Assembly (NCBI GenBank): GCA_020975725.1
Contig: QXJR01000011.1
Coordinates: forward strand, 124,001 to 188,000
Source: Picocystis sp. L7
Taxonomy: Eukaryota; Chlorophyta; Picocystophyceae; Picocystales; Picocystaceae
Reading direction: 5' to 3'
Length of the DNA: 64,000 bases
Below the pieces are notes generated by a model. That model was not told the DNA's origin. It was given only the letters and a program-made list of their open reading frames with translations, and made no database searches. Shown piece by piece: positions 38,959 through 47,769 of this stretch (positions within the stretch are counted from its first letter, which is position 1; each line of letters opens with the position of its first letter). Made by a program: the position numbers and the translations under genes.

Positions 38959-39615
38959 GCCGTTAGACGAAGCTGCACGACCGTCGGCTCCACCACCTGC
39001 TTCGGACGCCTTTCGACGATGTTCGCGCGTTCGGCGCTCCGAGCTCCACACGTCGGAGTGTGCACAGGAGAGTTCGCACACGTGAGTGCTTTGCAACGCA
39101 AGCGCAGCGTGCTTCAGGTCGTCCTGTCGGTCCCGCGCGGCTTCTGCTGCAGACCTGTCGATATCGAAACCTCAAAATGCACTCGGGAAGGTGGCGCCTG
39201 GTGGAAGAGACAGGTGGGAAGGAGAACAAGGAAGAAAGCAATGCCACGGACGAAGTCCAATCGATTCGCAAAAGGATGGTGTGCAGGAAAGCTTGGTGTC
39301 GATCTGGGCAATGCGGAGGCATGACGATGGCGCGTGTGGTTTGGTTCCAAGGGAAGAAGTGCTGAAGCACAAGGGGATCGTTCGTGCAGCGTCGTGCCTT
39401 ACCGGCCGGCGTCCATTGCTTGGAATGTGCTTGTTTCGAGACGGAGACCGAACCGCAGCAGGTGCTGTTCCACCCCAAAGCTGCATACGATGCATCGAAA
39501 CCATCGCGCCTGCCAACACATGCCGTCGGATCCTGCTCTTGTCGAAATGGAGCTTGCAGTGTGTTCCATACCAACCCCTGCACCGAAATGTTCCAGTTCA
39601 TCCTTCGCCAGAGAC
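38959..39615. other. intergenic, no supported gene
   Basis: About 650 bp between APS kinase copy 2 and the stop of the next minus-strand gene. Overlapping frames are open in several phases on both strands, with no recognisable domain. It presumably holds the copy 2 promoter. Confidence 0.4.
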
Positions 39616-40047
39616 CTATTTGGTTTCGTCCCACGTATCCTTGTCTTCGTTTCGATCGCCCAGGAACAAAGATGGCACCCAGAAGTTCGCCGCCAACCAA
39701 CAGACCAACAAGATGCCCGCCAGGATGACCGCCGGCACGACCCTTCCGTCTCCCGTGTCCAGGGCGGGCAGTGGAAGGGTGTACTTGTCCGTATGTGCGT
39801 CTGAAGCGATGCCTGGCTTCACGAATTCTTGGAATTTGTCGTATCCGGAGGCACTCTCTTCCAGCTTTTCTGCAAGGACCTTCGTGCCAGCACCACCTTC
39901 CAACGGCGTCGCCTTCGCGTGCACGTCCACTTTCCGCTTCGTACCTCTCCCTGCTGGATCCGAGGTGTTTCTTCTTCTCGTTTCCTTGGTCTCGGCCCCT
40001 CTCTGGACCCTTTTCTCGCCCTTGTTCGCGACGAAGGAGGCGCGCAT
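39616..40047 (-). CDS. small single-pass membrane protein, unknown
   Basis: A 143-residue protein. A basic N-terminal third (GEKRVQRGAETKETRRRN) is followed by a hydrophilic helical region (EKLEESASGYDKFQEFVKPG), then one clear transmembrane segment at about 104-125 (VVPAVILAGILLVCWLAANF) and a short acidic tail (GDRNEDKDTWDETK). No family recognised. The basic N-terminus could be a targeting peptide, giving a C-tail-anchored organelle protein, but this is inference. The start shares a palindrome-rich promoter with the divergent SDF2 gene. Confidence 0.7.
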   Translation of the reverse strand: MRASFVANKGEKRVQRGAETKETRRRNTSDPAGRGTKRKVDVHAKATPLEGGAGTKVLAEKLEESASGYDKFQEFVKPGIASDAHTDKYTLPLPALDTGDGRVVPAVILAGILLVCWLAANFWVPSLFLGDRNEDKDTWDETK

Positions 40048-40089
40048 CTTCCCTGTTGCGCCGTCGAATCGTCGGCATGGACCGACCCT

Positions 40090-40206
40090 GTCCCCTCTCC
40101 AACATCTCGATATCTTTCACCTCGAGATATCGATGCCTTTCCCCCGCGGACCCGAGCCCATCGAGATCTCGCCCTTGGAGGTTGCGATTATCCCAAGAAG
40201 ATCTCG
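40090..40206. promoter_or_regulatory. bidirectional promoter with GATATC/GAGATC palindromes
   Basis: Between the small membrane protein gene (minus) and SDF2 (plus). It holds ATCTCGATATCTTTC, CTCGAGATATCGATG, CATCGAGATCTCGCC and AGAAGATCTCGATGG within about 115 bp. Confidence 0.45.
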
Positions 40207-40269
40207 ATGGGGGAAGGAGTGAAGAACACAGGGGATGGCCTCCGGCGTCCAGAACGCGCGATCGCGACG

Positions 40270-40978
40270 ATGATGGCGATCGGATCGGCGCTGGCGATGG
40301 CGTGTTTCCTGATCGCCACAGGCGCGAATGCGATCGAAGAAGCGTCCACGGTGCGTGTGAACGAACGTGGCGATGCGAGGGTGGATTCGAAGGAAGCGGA
40401 CGGGCGCTGACGTGCGAGCCCGACAGGTGACGTGCGGGAGCGTGTTGAAGCTCGAACACAAAGCCACCAAGTACCGCCTCCACAGCGAAGACGTGACCTA
40501 TGGCACAGGAAGTGGTCAACACAGCGTCACCGGGAACCCTCAAGCCACCGAAGGCGCAAGCTATTGGATCGTGCGTGGTCCGCTGGGCACGCCGTGTGAC
40601 CAAGGGACACCGTTGGAAAACGGTGCCATCATCCGTCTCCAACATTCTCAATCCAAGCGATGGCTGCACAGCCATCTCTTCCGTTCTCCTCTCAGTGGAC
40701 AGCAGGAAGTCAGCTCTTTCGGAGGAGCTGAAGAGAGCGACACCGGGGACAATTGGAAACTGGAAATCAGTGGGAAAGGTCCCTGGAAACAGAACCAGGA
40801 GATCCAACTCCAGCACGTAGACACAAAGGCCTACCTGATGTCGCATACGAAAAAGTTCGGACAACCTATTGCGGGACAATACGAAGTGTGTGCAACTCAA
40901 GGTAGACCCAATGCAAACACGAAATGGATGGCAGCAGAGGGCGTTTATTTTTCGCCGCAAGAGGGCACGTGCTCATGA
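40270..40978 (+). CDS. SDF2: SDF2-like ER protein with MIR domains, 2 exons
   Basis: Exons 40270-40350 and 40427-40978 give 210 residues. Exon 1 encodes a signal peptide (MMAIGSALAMACFLIATGANA). The 76-nt intron (donor GTGCGT, acceptor CGACAG) is in phase 0 and joins EEAST to VTCGSVLKLEHKATKYRLHS, the usual start of mature SDF2. Three MIR repeats follow, with SEDVTYGTGSGQHSVTG, LENGAIIRLQHSQSKRWLHS and QNQEIQLQHVDTKAYLMSHT. SDF2 acts in the ER lumen in glycoprotein folding and quality control with ERdj3/BiP. Without the intron the MIR frame would have no signal peptide. An in-frame ATG at 40207 is an alternative start. No KDEL-type ending was seen. Confidence 0.92.
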
Positions 40979-41021
40979 TTTATTCGCAAGGATCGAAACA
41001 ATACTGCCTACAGATGTGCCA

Positions 41022-43460
41022 TCATGCATTCATTTGTAGAGACCAGACCTCCTCCACAATCTGCTCGCGAGCATGTCCGAGGAGGGTCTCTGCAAGCTTC
41101 CTGCTCTTGTAGGTTGATCCTAATACTTCAAGGCTCCTCTTCCCGTTGACACGTATTCCTCGTGGCAAAGACGCAAGAGCGGCAGATTCAACTTTTGTAA
41201 CTGGTGCCTTCACCAGGTCATGGACAGTGTGATACCCAAACTCATAGAGCCTGCGAGCAATGTCTCCTGTCATTCCCTCAATGCGCATCAAATCTACTAG
41301 CTCAGGACGAACACCGGCAGCAAGTTGTTCACGCATTCCGGACAGATGGCTCTCTAAAAGCCACCACCCAGAAGCACCCGCCATGGACGCTGCCATGGCA
41401 AGAAGGGTGGCGCTGTCCTGCTGGAATCTCTGCAGGGCTCCGCGAGAGACGCCCCCCGCTACGATTCCTGGCCTGCCGAAGGCAGCTTCAATCACGTTGA
41501 TCTGTACTTCCTTTAGTAGCAAATGAAGGACATAGGCTGCCAAGAATCGAGAATGCTCTAGGACCCTCGCCTTCTGAGACTCTATGGATACATAGCCGGC
41601 CTGAAGCGAGAAGATGTCTGCTTCCAAGATGCCAAGGTCTTCCGCCATAGCCACATCCGATTCAGGAAGCCTTGAAAAAGCCCTACCCCACTCCGGCCAA
41701 CTATGGATTTGGAAAGGATGATCGTCTGCTAACAAATGGTACAAAAGTGCAGCTGGTCTGTCCAGGCATATGCACTTCCCTGCATTGCCAAGCACCTTGA
41801 ACAGTCTGATGCCTTGCCTATAAGGAAGCCCACTCCTGCTCACTGCGACCCCCATCTTCGTACATTTCCAAACACCATCTCCGTTCTGAAGTACTTGTCC
41901 AACTACCAGATCAGCCTCTTTGAGTGATCGCAACGCAGTGCCTGCAATATCTTCCAGTTCTTTCCAAGGCAACTGATGAAAAGCAAACGTGGAACGCACT
42001 AGTTTTTCCAACTTGCCAGGTTGTTGTGCAATGCTGGAAGATATAGATTCCAGCAACAGCCGAGACATGCCATCAGAATTTATGCTGCCTTTGCTTCTGT
42101 TTCCAAGAACGACCATTTGGCTGACAATCTTTTCAATTGGTTGGCCCAGAAAGTGGTGAATGTTCTCCACACTTGCAAAATCCTCGACAATGTATGCATC
42201 TCCATGGTTACAAAGCCCAGCGCGACCAGCTCGGCCGACCATTTGGCAGTATTGGGACTTGCTCAAGATCGGCGCCTTTGCTTGAAAAAGACGGTAAAGG
42301 ATCACACGATTTGCTGGCAGGTTAACTCCAGCTGCGAGTGTGCTTGTTGCAAAGATAACTTTCAAGACCCCACTGCGATAGCCGCTTTCGATACAATTTC
42401 GCTCCTGGGTAGTTAGACCAGCATGGTGCCAGGCAACACCTGAACGGACAGCAGAGGCAAGAGCGTCTGATGCTGGCGTGCGCATGGAAGTTTCAAGCTC
42501 CCGCAAGAGAGCTTCACATGCATCAACATCAGAAGCTGCCATGGGGCCTGACTTGGAAATTTTAGCTGCACAAGCCTCACAGTGTCTGCGTGACCCACAG
42601 AACACCAGAACCTGCCCTCCATGCCGCAGGACTTCCTCGCACAACTTGTTAAGACAGGTGAATTCTCTGCCATCCCCGTCGATCTTCCTATCCATCAGCA
42701 ATCGCTTTCCGTCCCACCTAAAAATGTCCCCACCTCTTTGGACATGTTCTGTGAGAACAACAGGTCTGAAGTTCGTGAGGAAGAGATGGGCATCCAGCCA
42801 TTCTGCGAGCACTTCAACCCCGCCTATGGTGGCAGACATTCCCACAACTTGAACATGCTGTAGCGTACCCATGCACTTCAGCTTCGCAAGCATGGCCTCG
42901 AGGGCAACGCCCCTGCCCTTCTCTCCGAGCATGTGCAATTCGTCCACGAATACTATGCCCAGTTCGTGCAGTCTCCCTTCCTCTGCCAGTGTGTTTATGG
43001 CTGCATTGGCCTTTTCTCCCGTACAAACGGCCACTCTCTCTCCTGCAGCCAGTGGGGACCCTCCGGTTGCCCCATGGTGTGCCTGTACCTTCGCGCGCAT
43101 CGGTTTGAGAACGTGCTTGAGATGTTTTTCTTTCTCTTGCACTATGCTCACATAAGGCAGCACCACCATGGCTTTGCACTTTGGCTTCCTGACCAACTGT
43201 CGGAGAAGCAGCAATTCTGCCACCAAGCTCTTTCCTCCAGAGGTCGGGGCAGCGCAGACGAGGTGTTCACCGTTCCATGCACATCCTAATGCAGCTCTCT
43301 GCCACTCATGGAGCACCTTGACCTTCCCATATCGCCTGGCAACTGCCACAGGTGCGCCAGCCAAGCGGATCCACGCTTCCAGCTGGTTTCCGGCCAGGTT
43401 CGTGTCCTGGTGGCGGTGTCCGCTCACGCCGTCAGGACCGCATACGGACGTCTCCATCAC
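41022..43460 (-). CDS. HELQ/POLQ-type superfamily 2 DNA helicase
   Basis: An 812-residue protein with Ski2-like helicase motifs: Q-region LHEWQRAALG, Walker A CAAPTSGGKSLVAELL, TGEKANAAIN (Ib region), FVDELHMLGEKGRG (DEAH-box variant DELH), GMSATIGG, GVAWHHAGLTTQERN, FATSTLAAGVNLPANRVI and QMVGRAGRAG. The C-terminal third has the winged-helix and ratchet-like helices and a helix-hairpin-helix-like region (RPELVDLMRIEGMTGDIARR). DELHMLG is typical of HELQ and the helicase half of polymerase theta. No polymerase domain follows, so HELQ (Hel308) is preferred; a split TEBICHI is the alternative. Role: replication fork and interstrand-crosslink repair. Nuclear. Confidence 0.9.
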   Translation of the reverse strand: MMETSVCGPDGVSGHRHQDTNLAGNQLEAWIRLAGAPVAVARRYGKVKVLHEWQRAALGCAWNGEHLVCAAPTSGGKSLVAELLLLRQLVRKPKCKAMVVLPYVSIVQEKEKHLKHVLKPMRAKVQAHHGATGGSPLAAGERVAVCTGEKANAAINTLAEEGRLHELGIVFVDELHMLGEKGRGVALEAMLAKLKCMGTLQHVQVVGMSATIGGVEVLAEWLDAHLFLTNFRPVVLTEHVQRGGDIFRWDGKRLLMDRKIDGDGREFTCLNKLCEEVLRHGGQVLVFCGSRRHCEACAAKISKSGPMAASDVDACEALLRELETSMRTPASDALASAVRSGVAWHHAGLTTQERNCIESGYRSGVLKVIFATSTLAAGVNLPANRVILYRLFQAKAPILSKSQYCQMVGRAGRAGLCNHGDAYIVEDFASVENIHHFLGQPIEKIVSQMVVLGNRSKGSINSDGMSRLLLESISSSIAQQPGKLEKLVRSTFAFHQLPWKELEDIAGTALRSLKEADLVVGQVLQNGDGVWKCTKMGVAVSRSGLPYRQGIRLFKVLGNAGKCICLDRPAALLYHLLADDHPFQIHSWPEWGRAFSRLPESDVAMAEDLGILEADIFSLQAGYVSIESQKARVLEHSRFLAAYVLHLLLKEVQINVIEAAFGRPGIVAGGVSRGALQRFQQDSATLLAMAASMAGASGWWLLESHLSGMREQLAAGVRPELVDLMRIEGMTGDIARRLYEFGYHTVHDLVKAPVTKVESAALASLPRGIRVNGKRSLEVLGSTYKSRKLAETLLGHAREQIVEEVWSLQMNA

Positions 43461-43684
43461 CTCCTGGAGATGCTTTTGGACCTCATGCGGTAGGAATTGG
43501 AGCGAAAGCGAGGCAAATTCATGCCTTGCGACGCGCGTCCATTGCGGAAAGGTGCGCTCCAGCCTGTCCTCCTTGGACTCCCTTCCCCGTTCCTCCTTCT
43601 GTCCGGTTCAAAAGGACGAAACTTTCCTTTTCAACGGACCGAACGAAAGGGAGCCCGATCGGGACGAACCGCGGATCGAACCCG

Positions 43685-43740
43685 ATCCCTCGAGATCTCG
43701 ATCGGACGATCGATATCTTTTGGAGGATCTCGAAACGAAG
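43685..43740. promoter_or_regulatory. GAGATCTC/GATATC palindromes before the Nudix gene
   Basis: CCCTCGAGATCTCGATCGG, ACGATCGATATCTTTTGG and GGATCTCGAAACG lie in tandem just upstream of the ATG at 43749, in the shared region with the divergent helicase gene (start 43460). Confidence 0.45.
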
Positions 43741-43748
43741 AGGACCGG

Positions 43749-44762
43749 ATGGCCGACGGATGGGGAATGGCGACGCGATTGGCTGGCGCGCAGCTCCGCC
43801 TTCCACGCATCTTTGGATCGAAAAGGCGCATGGATGGACCCAGGTGCTTCTCTCGCACACCTGAAAGTGCAGTTCAGGCACCTGAAGTCGATCTCGCCCG
43901 GCTCCAGCGGCGTGTGGACGCATGCAACACCATCGTCGACCAGGACTTGGCCAATTTTGTCCCGTTTCGCATCGATGGAAAGCTTCTGGGATACATGAAA
44001 GAGGGCTTTGCCTCACAGATAGAGAGATACGGACGCGTTTTCGTGCGTCGAGGTGGCAGAATCGAGATCCACGAACGCTTGCAAAGCGAAGAAAGACGAA
44101 CAGAGGAGGTGGGAGAAGTCCTCCAACAACTCAGGGAAAATGGGACCATTGTTGGCTGGCGACAAGAACTGTTTCCTGTAAGGGAGTCGTTCCACGATGA
44201 TCCGATGTTGTTGCTGGAGCGTGCGGCAGTCCCTCATTTCGGAATCAAGGCATATGGTGTGCACATGAATGGGTTTGTGAAGGACTCGAATGGAAAGGAG
44301 TTCCTGTGGGTGGCAAGGCGAAGTCCAGCTAAGCCCACTTTTCCTGGCATGTTGGACCACCTAGTGGCAGGCGGTCAAGGGCAAATCGGATGTATGGATA
44401 ACGTTATCAAGGAAGCAGAAGAAGAGGCGGGCATTCCCAGGGAGCTTGCCATGCAGGCTAAAAGCGTAGGCGCAGTGAGCTATCGTATGCGAGTGGATGA
44501 AGGAGTCAAACAAGATGTGCTTTACGTGTATGATTTGGAGCTGCCTGCAGATTTTGTGCCCCAAGCAATGGATGGAGAGGTGGAGCAGTTCATGCTCTGG
44601 CCCATAGACCGCGTCATCGATTCCGTGGCGAATACCCAGAATTGGAAACCCAACTGCACGTTGGTGGTCATCGATTTTCTTATCCGTCATGGGCACATTC
44701 ATGCTGACCAACCTGGATACTTGAAACTGTTGGGGAGTCTGCGCCAGGCAGACCTGTCTTAG
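43749..44762 (+). CDS. Nudix hydrolase with N-terminal DUF4743 domain
   Basis: A 337-residue protein starting MADGWGMATRLAGAQLRLPR, a possible transit peptide. The DUF4743 part (residues about 50-180) shows NFVPFRIDGKLLGYMKEGFA and the FGIKAYGVHMNGFV segment that joins it to the Nudix fold. The Nudix box reads GGQGQIGCMDNVIKEAEEEA followed by GI; the usual REXXEE is KEAEEE. This architecture is that of yeast Tnr3 C-terminus and plant NUDX20/24, reported to act on damaged thiamin diphosphate; substrate specificity here is inferred. The GATATC/GAGATC promoter words lie within 60 bp upstream (43687-43735). Met at 43767 is an alternative start. Confidence 0.9.
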   Translation: MADGWGMATRLAGAQLRLPRIFGSKRRMDGPRCFSRTPESAVQAPEVDLARLQRRVDACNTIVDQDLANFVPFRIDGKLLGYMKEGFASQIERYGRVFVRRGGRIEIHERLQSEERRTEEVGEVLQQLRENGTIVGWRQELFPVRESFHDDPMLLLERAAVPHFGIKAYGVHMNGFVKDSNGKEFLWVARRSPAKPTFPGMLDHLVAGGQGQIGCMDNVIKEAEEEAGIPRELAMQAKSVGAVSYRMRVDEGVKQDVLYVYDLELPADFVPQAMDGEVEQFMLWPIDRVIDSVANTQNWKPNCTLVVIDFLIRHGHIHADQPGYLKLLGSLRQADLS

Positions 44763-46226
44763 GTGTGCTTGAAATTTCACCTAGGTTCAGCAATCTTTCC
44801 TTTCTATGGGGAGTGGTACTGTAGCGCCAACTTGAAGCACGGCATGTGCCTTGCCTCATCGCACACAAAACCACGTCTTCCAGAAGGGTCTCAGGTTTTC
44901 AAAGCTTCACTGGTGCTTTCACTTGGTGATGATGAAGGAATAAACGATGTTTGAGTCAGACGCTTGCTTTGCCCAGCGACAGCATCATTCATCACGAATT
45001 CGAGGACATCCCTGGCTTGTCCCAGAATATGCCAGTTTGGCCTTCTGGCGAATGTTCGAAAGTTCTTCTGAGTGATGGAAGCTTGCGTCAGTTGACAAAC
45101 AGGGCTGTTCGTGACCGTGGGCTCCTTGGGATTTGTATTGGGAAAGAAGGGGCTGATTGCCCAAATTTAAAAAGCGAAACACGGCGGCACATGTCTCAAC
45201 ACAGCATAGCTGTTGAACACAAAAGCAGCTTGTAACGAACATGTGAGTTTTTTCTTCAAGAATTAGCGTCTCTACAACATGGCGTGTCAGCAATTGTGAA
45301 CCAGCTACAACCGCACGTGCTCGCCTCTCATCTTCCTCATCCACCAATTGAGGCAACGTTGAACACCAGGACGATCGGTGGTGATCAAGAAAGGGTATTT
45401 TACTCAATAACTATTGAGACAATATTAGCGCACGTCAACACTTGCGGCTACGGTTGAGACTGAGTTGCTGATTGTTGGCACACCAACTAAAAGGGGCTAG
45501 CGTGTGGTGGGAACATTTGAATCGGACCAAATGTGTACGCCCGAGGTACATAGGAAACGGAATGGGTAGTGCCACCATGAAAGGAAAGGAATTGGCCACG
45601 CAAGTTGATTGGGCTCCCTAGTCGACGCGAGAGCCTTAGAAGTTGAAAATTTCTTCATAGAATCCTTTGCTCCTTGATCTTAAGGACGGGGAAAAGGTAA
45701 GCAACTTGATTCTAGCGACTGTCATTATGGGCAAGAAATTCTAGAGGATACTCAAGTGTGCGTTGCCTTGCACGTCTTGATAATGAAGCGGATGGATGCG
45801 TTGGTGATCATCAACCTCCAATCAATATCGCTAGGTTGGGCCGTTCCTTGATCGCATTCAAAGAAAGGGAAGAATGCGATCGATGAATTATGAAAAGGAT
45901 TCGTGCCAAAAGTTTCGAATTTGCAACGTTGAAAGTGTTGTCTTCTATTGATTCCTTCGCCTTTGTCTGCTAGGACGAGTGCAAGGGGAAAATCGTGGTG
46001 AGCTATGAACTCGATCAAAACCTTCCCTTTTTGGATGAGATATCCACACATGCTTGTGTCCCACCTTTGCGTGTCGCACATCACCTTACAATCCATTGCT
46101 TGTCCCCATTCCTACACGGTCAAGGCGTGAAAATGCTACACAAGTGGCTTGTCTATCTCCCACGCGATCTTCTCTCGAATTGCTTTTTGTCGCTTTCGTG
46201 TTTGAAACGAGCTAGATTGTGCACTG
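44763..46226. other. intergenic, AT-richer island, no supported gene
   Basis: About 1.46 kb between two plus-strand genes. Only short frames occur. The longest are minus 44985-45407 (140 codons) and minus 45752-46096 (114 codons), with no domain I recognise. Base composition is AT-richer than in flanking genes. No terminal repeats or RNA gene seen. Confidence 0.4.
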
Positions 46227-47411
46227 GTGCATGAACAGCCACTTCCCATGCTTCCCCTTGCTCAGGAAGGAAAAATTTCCTCGAAAATTGAGGATACGAA
46301 CACGATGCGATGGCCCATGGACGCGTCGCACAGGCGCGCTTCAAGCTCCCCGACGGCGAAACGTCCGGTGCCCATTACCGATTGGCAGCGTGTGAGGATG
46401 GAAAGAAACCGTGCTGCGGCGGTGGAGCGCCTAGCAGCCCGAAAGCGACGCGCTTTGCATCCCACTGACGTGGAAACCGTTCAGCTGTCGACGACGTTGT
46501 CCAACGAAACGGTCCAGGAGGCGGACGAGAGAACGAACAAGGCATCCATACAAGTCGACAGCGACAAAAAATACGATGTGCTTGCTGATGTTGATGCTGG
46601 AAGCGCTTTGTCTAGTCAGAGATACGACTATTTCGTCGTGTTGGATTTCGAGTCGACCTGCGACAGAGATAGGAAAGTGCAGCCGCAGGAAATCATAGAA
46701 TTTTCCGCAGTGCTTCTGAATGCGAAGACGATGAATGTTGACTTCCACTTTCAGCAATATGTGCGGCCCACCGTACACCCGATCCTCACAGCTTTCTGCA
46801 CTGAGCTCACAGGGATTCAGCAGGAAAGTGTCGACGACGGCCAATCGTTGCAGGATACCTTACTGCAGCATGATATGTGGCTAAGACAGTGCGGGGTGAA
46901 CGAGAAGGAGTTCATTTACGTTACTTGGACTCCGTGGGATTTGATGGTTATGTTGGAACAGGAGCGCAGGTGGAGAAAATTAGACGTTGCCCCCTACCTT
47001 CGAAAATGGATCGACCTGAAAGCCATCTTCACAAAGCTCTATGGCAAAAACAATCTCAAAGGTGCGGTACAAGTGCTCGGACTTGACTGGTATGGCAGGG
47101 CTCACAGCGGACTGGATGATGCCGTCAACACCGCTCACATCGCCTGTGAACTCATGAAACAGGGGGTGGTTCTGGAACAAACAGGAGCATTCAAAGACGG
47201 GAAGAGGAAAGCAGCAGAAATCACAGCTTATTTTTCAGAGACATCTCCACGGAAGAGAGCACATCCGAATCGCTGCTACTGTGGGAAACCTCGGATAGAG
47301 AGAGTGACCAAGAGGCCAGGACCGAATCATGGTAGAAAATTCTTTTCCTGCGGAAAGTACTCCGCACTGTCTGGTCCGTCCTGTGATTACTTCGAGTGGA
47401 AAAATAGCTAG
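46227..47411 (+). CDS. ERI-type 3'-5' exonuclease with GRF zinc finger
   Basis: A 394-residue protein. Residues about 130-310 form a DEDDh exonuclease: VVLDFESTCD (DxE), IIEFSAVLLNA, ELTGIQQESVDDGQSL, YVTWTPWDLMVMLEQE, and HSGLDDAVNTAHIA with the catalytic His and Asp. This is the ERI1/ERI2 group, which trims small RNAs, histone mRNA ends and 5.8S rRNA. The C-terminus has a zf-GRF (CYCGKPRIERVTKRPGPNHG, then FFSCG and CDYFEW), as in ERI2. Near residue 52, DWQRVRMERNRAAAVERLAA resembles the RPA-binding helix of XPA, TIPIN and SMARCAL1. The start could be 46227 or the Met at 46305. Confidence 0.9.
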   Translation: MHEQPLPMLPLAQEGKISSKIEDTNTMRWPMDASHRRASSSPTAKRPVPITDWQRVRMERNRAAAVERLAARKRRALHPTDVETVQLSTTLSNETVQEADERTNKASIQVDSDKKYDVLADVDAGSALSSQRYDYFVVLDFESTCDRDRKVQPQEIIEFSAVLLNAKTMNVDFHFQQYVRPTVHPILTAFCTELTGIQQESVDDGQSLQDTLLQHDMWLRQCGVNEKEFIYVTWTPWDLMVMLEQERRWRKLDVAPYLRKWIDLKAIFTKLYGKNNLKGAVQVLGLDWYGRAHSGLDDAVNTAHIACELMKQGVVLEQTGAFKDGKRKAAEITAYFSETSPRKRAHPNRCYCGKPRIERVTKRPGPNHGRKFFSCGKYSALSGPSCDYFEWKNS

Positions 47412-47769
47412 CAAGCAAAGAACGAAGTGCAGGCAGCGGCTTGCAGCACTCTACCTCTAAGGCACCCCCCCCCTCCCGGTTTCATTGTAACGCTGCTGGG
47501 AACCTGTGGTGCTTACATACCTTTGATATGAATGGTACAGATTCTTGTAAAGTCCAATTCCAACAATTTTGCGACGCTGAAAAGTTGAACAAGTGCGCTG
47601 TGCATGCAATCACACAACCCTTTCATTGTGTAAAGCATAGCCAGAGGATGGGACCTGAACGCTCTTCTCCACCACAGAAAGTCGGACTAATGCTTCTGCT
47701 GGCAAGCCATCTCTCTCTCTTGACAAACCTTGTGAATGACTGCTTCCCTGCCTGTCCGTTTTTCAAGTA
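47412..47769. other. short convergent intergenic region
   Basis: About 360 bp between two convergent stops. A run of Cs near 47466-47475 is visible. No gene seen. Confidence 0.4.

Noticed and set aside
38963-40960. 665-codon minus-strand open frame
   Set aside because: It lies antisense to the SDF2 coding exons and covers the small membrane-protein gene in another frame; low-complexity, no domain.
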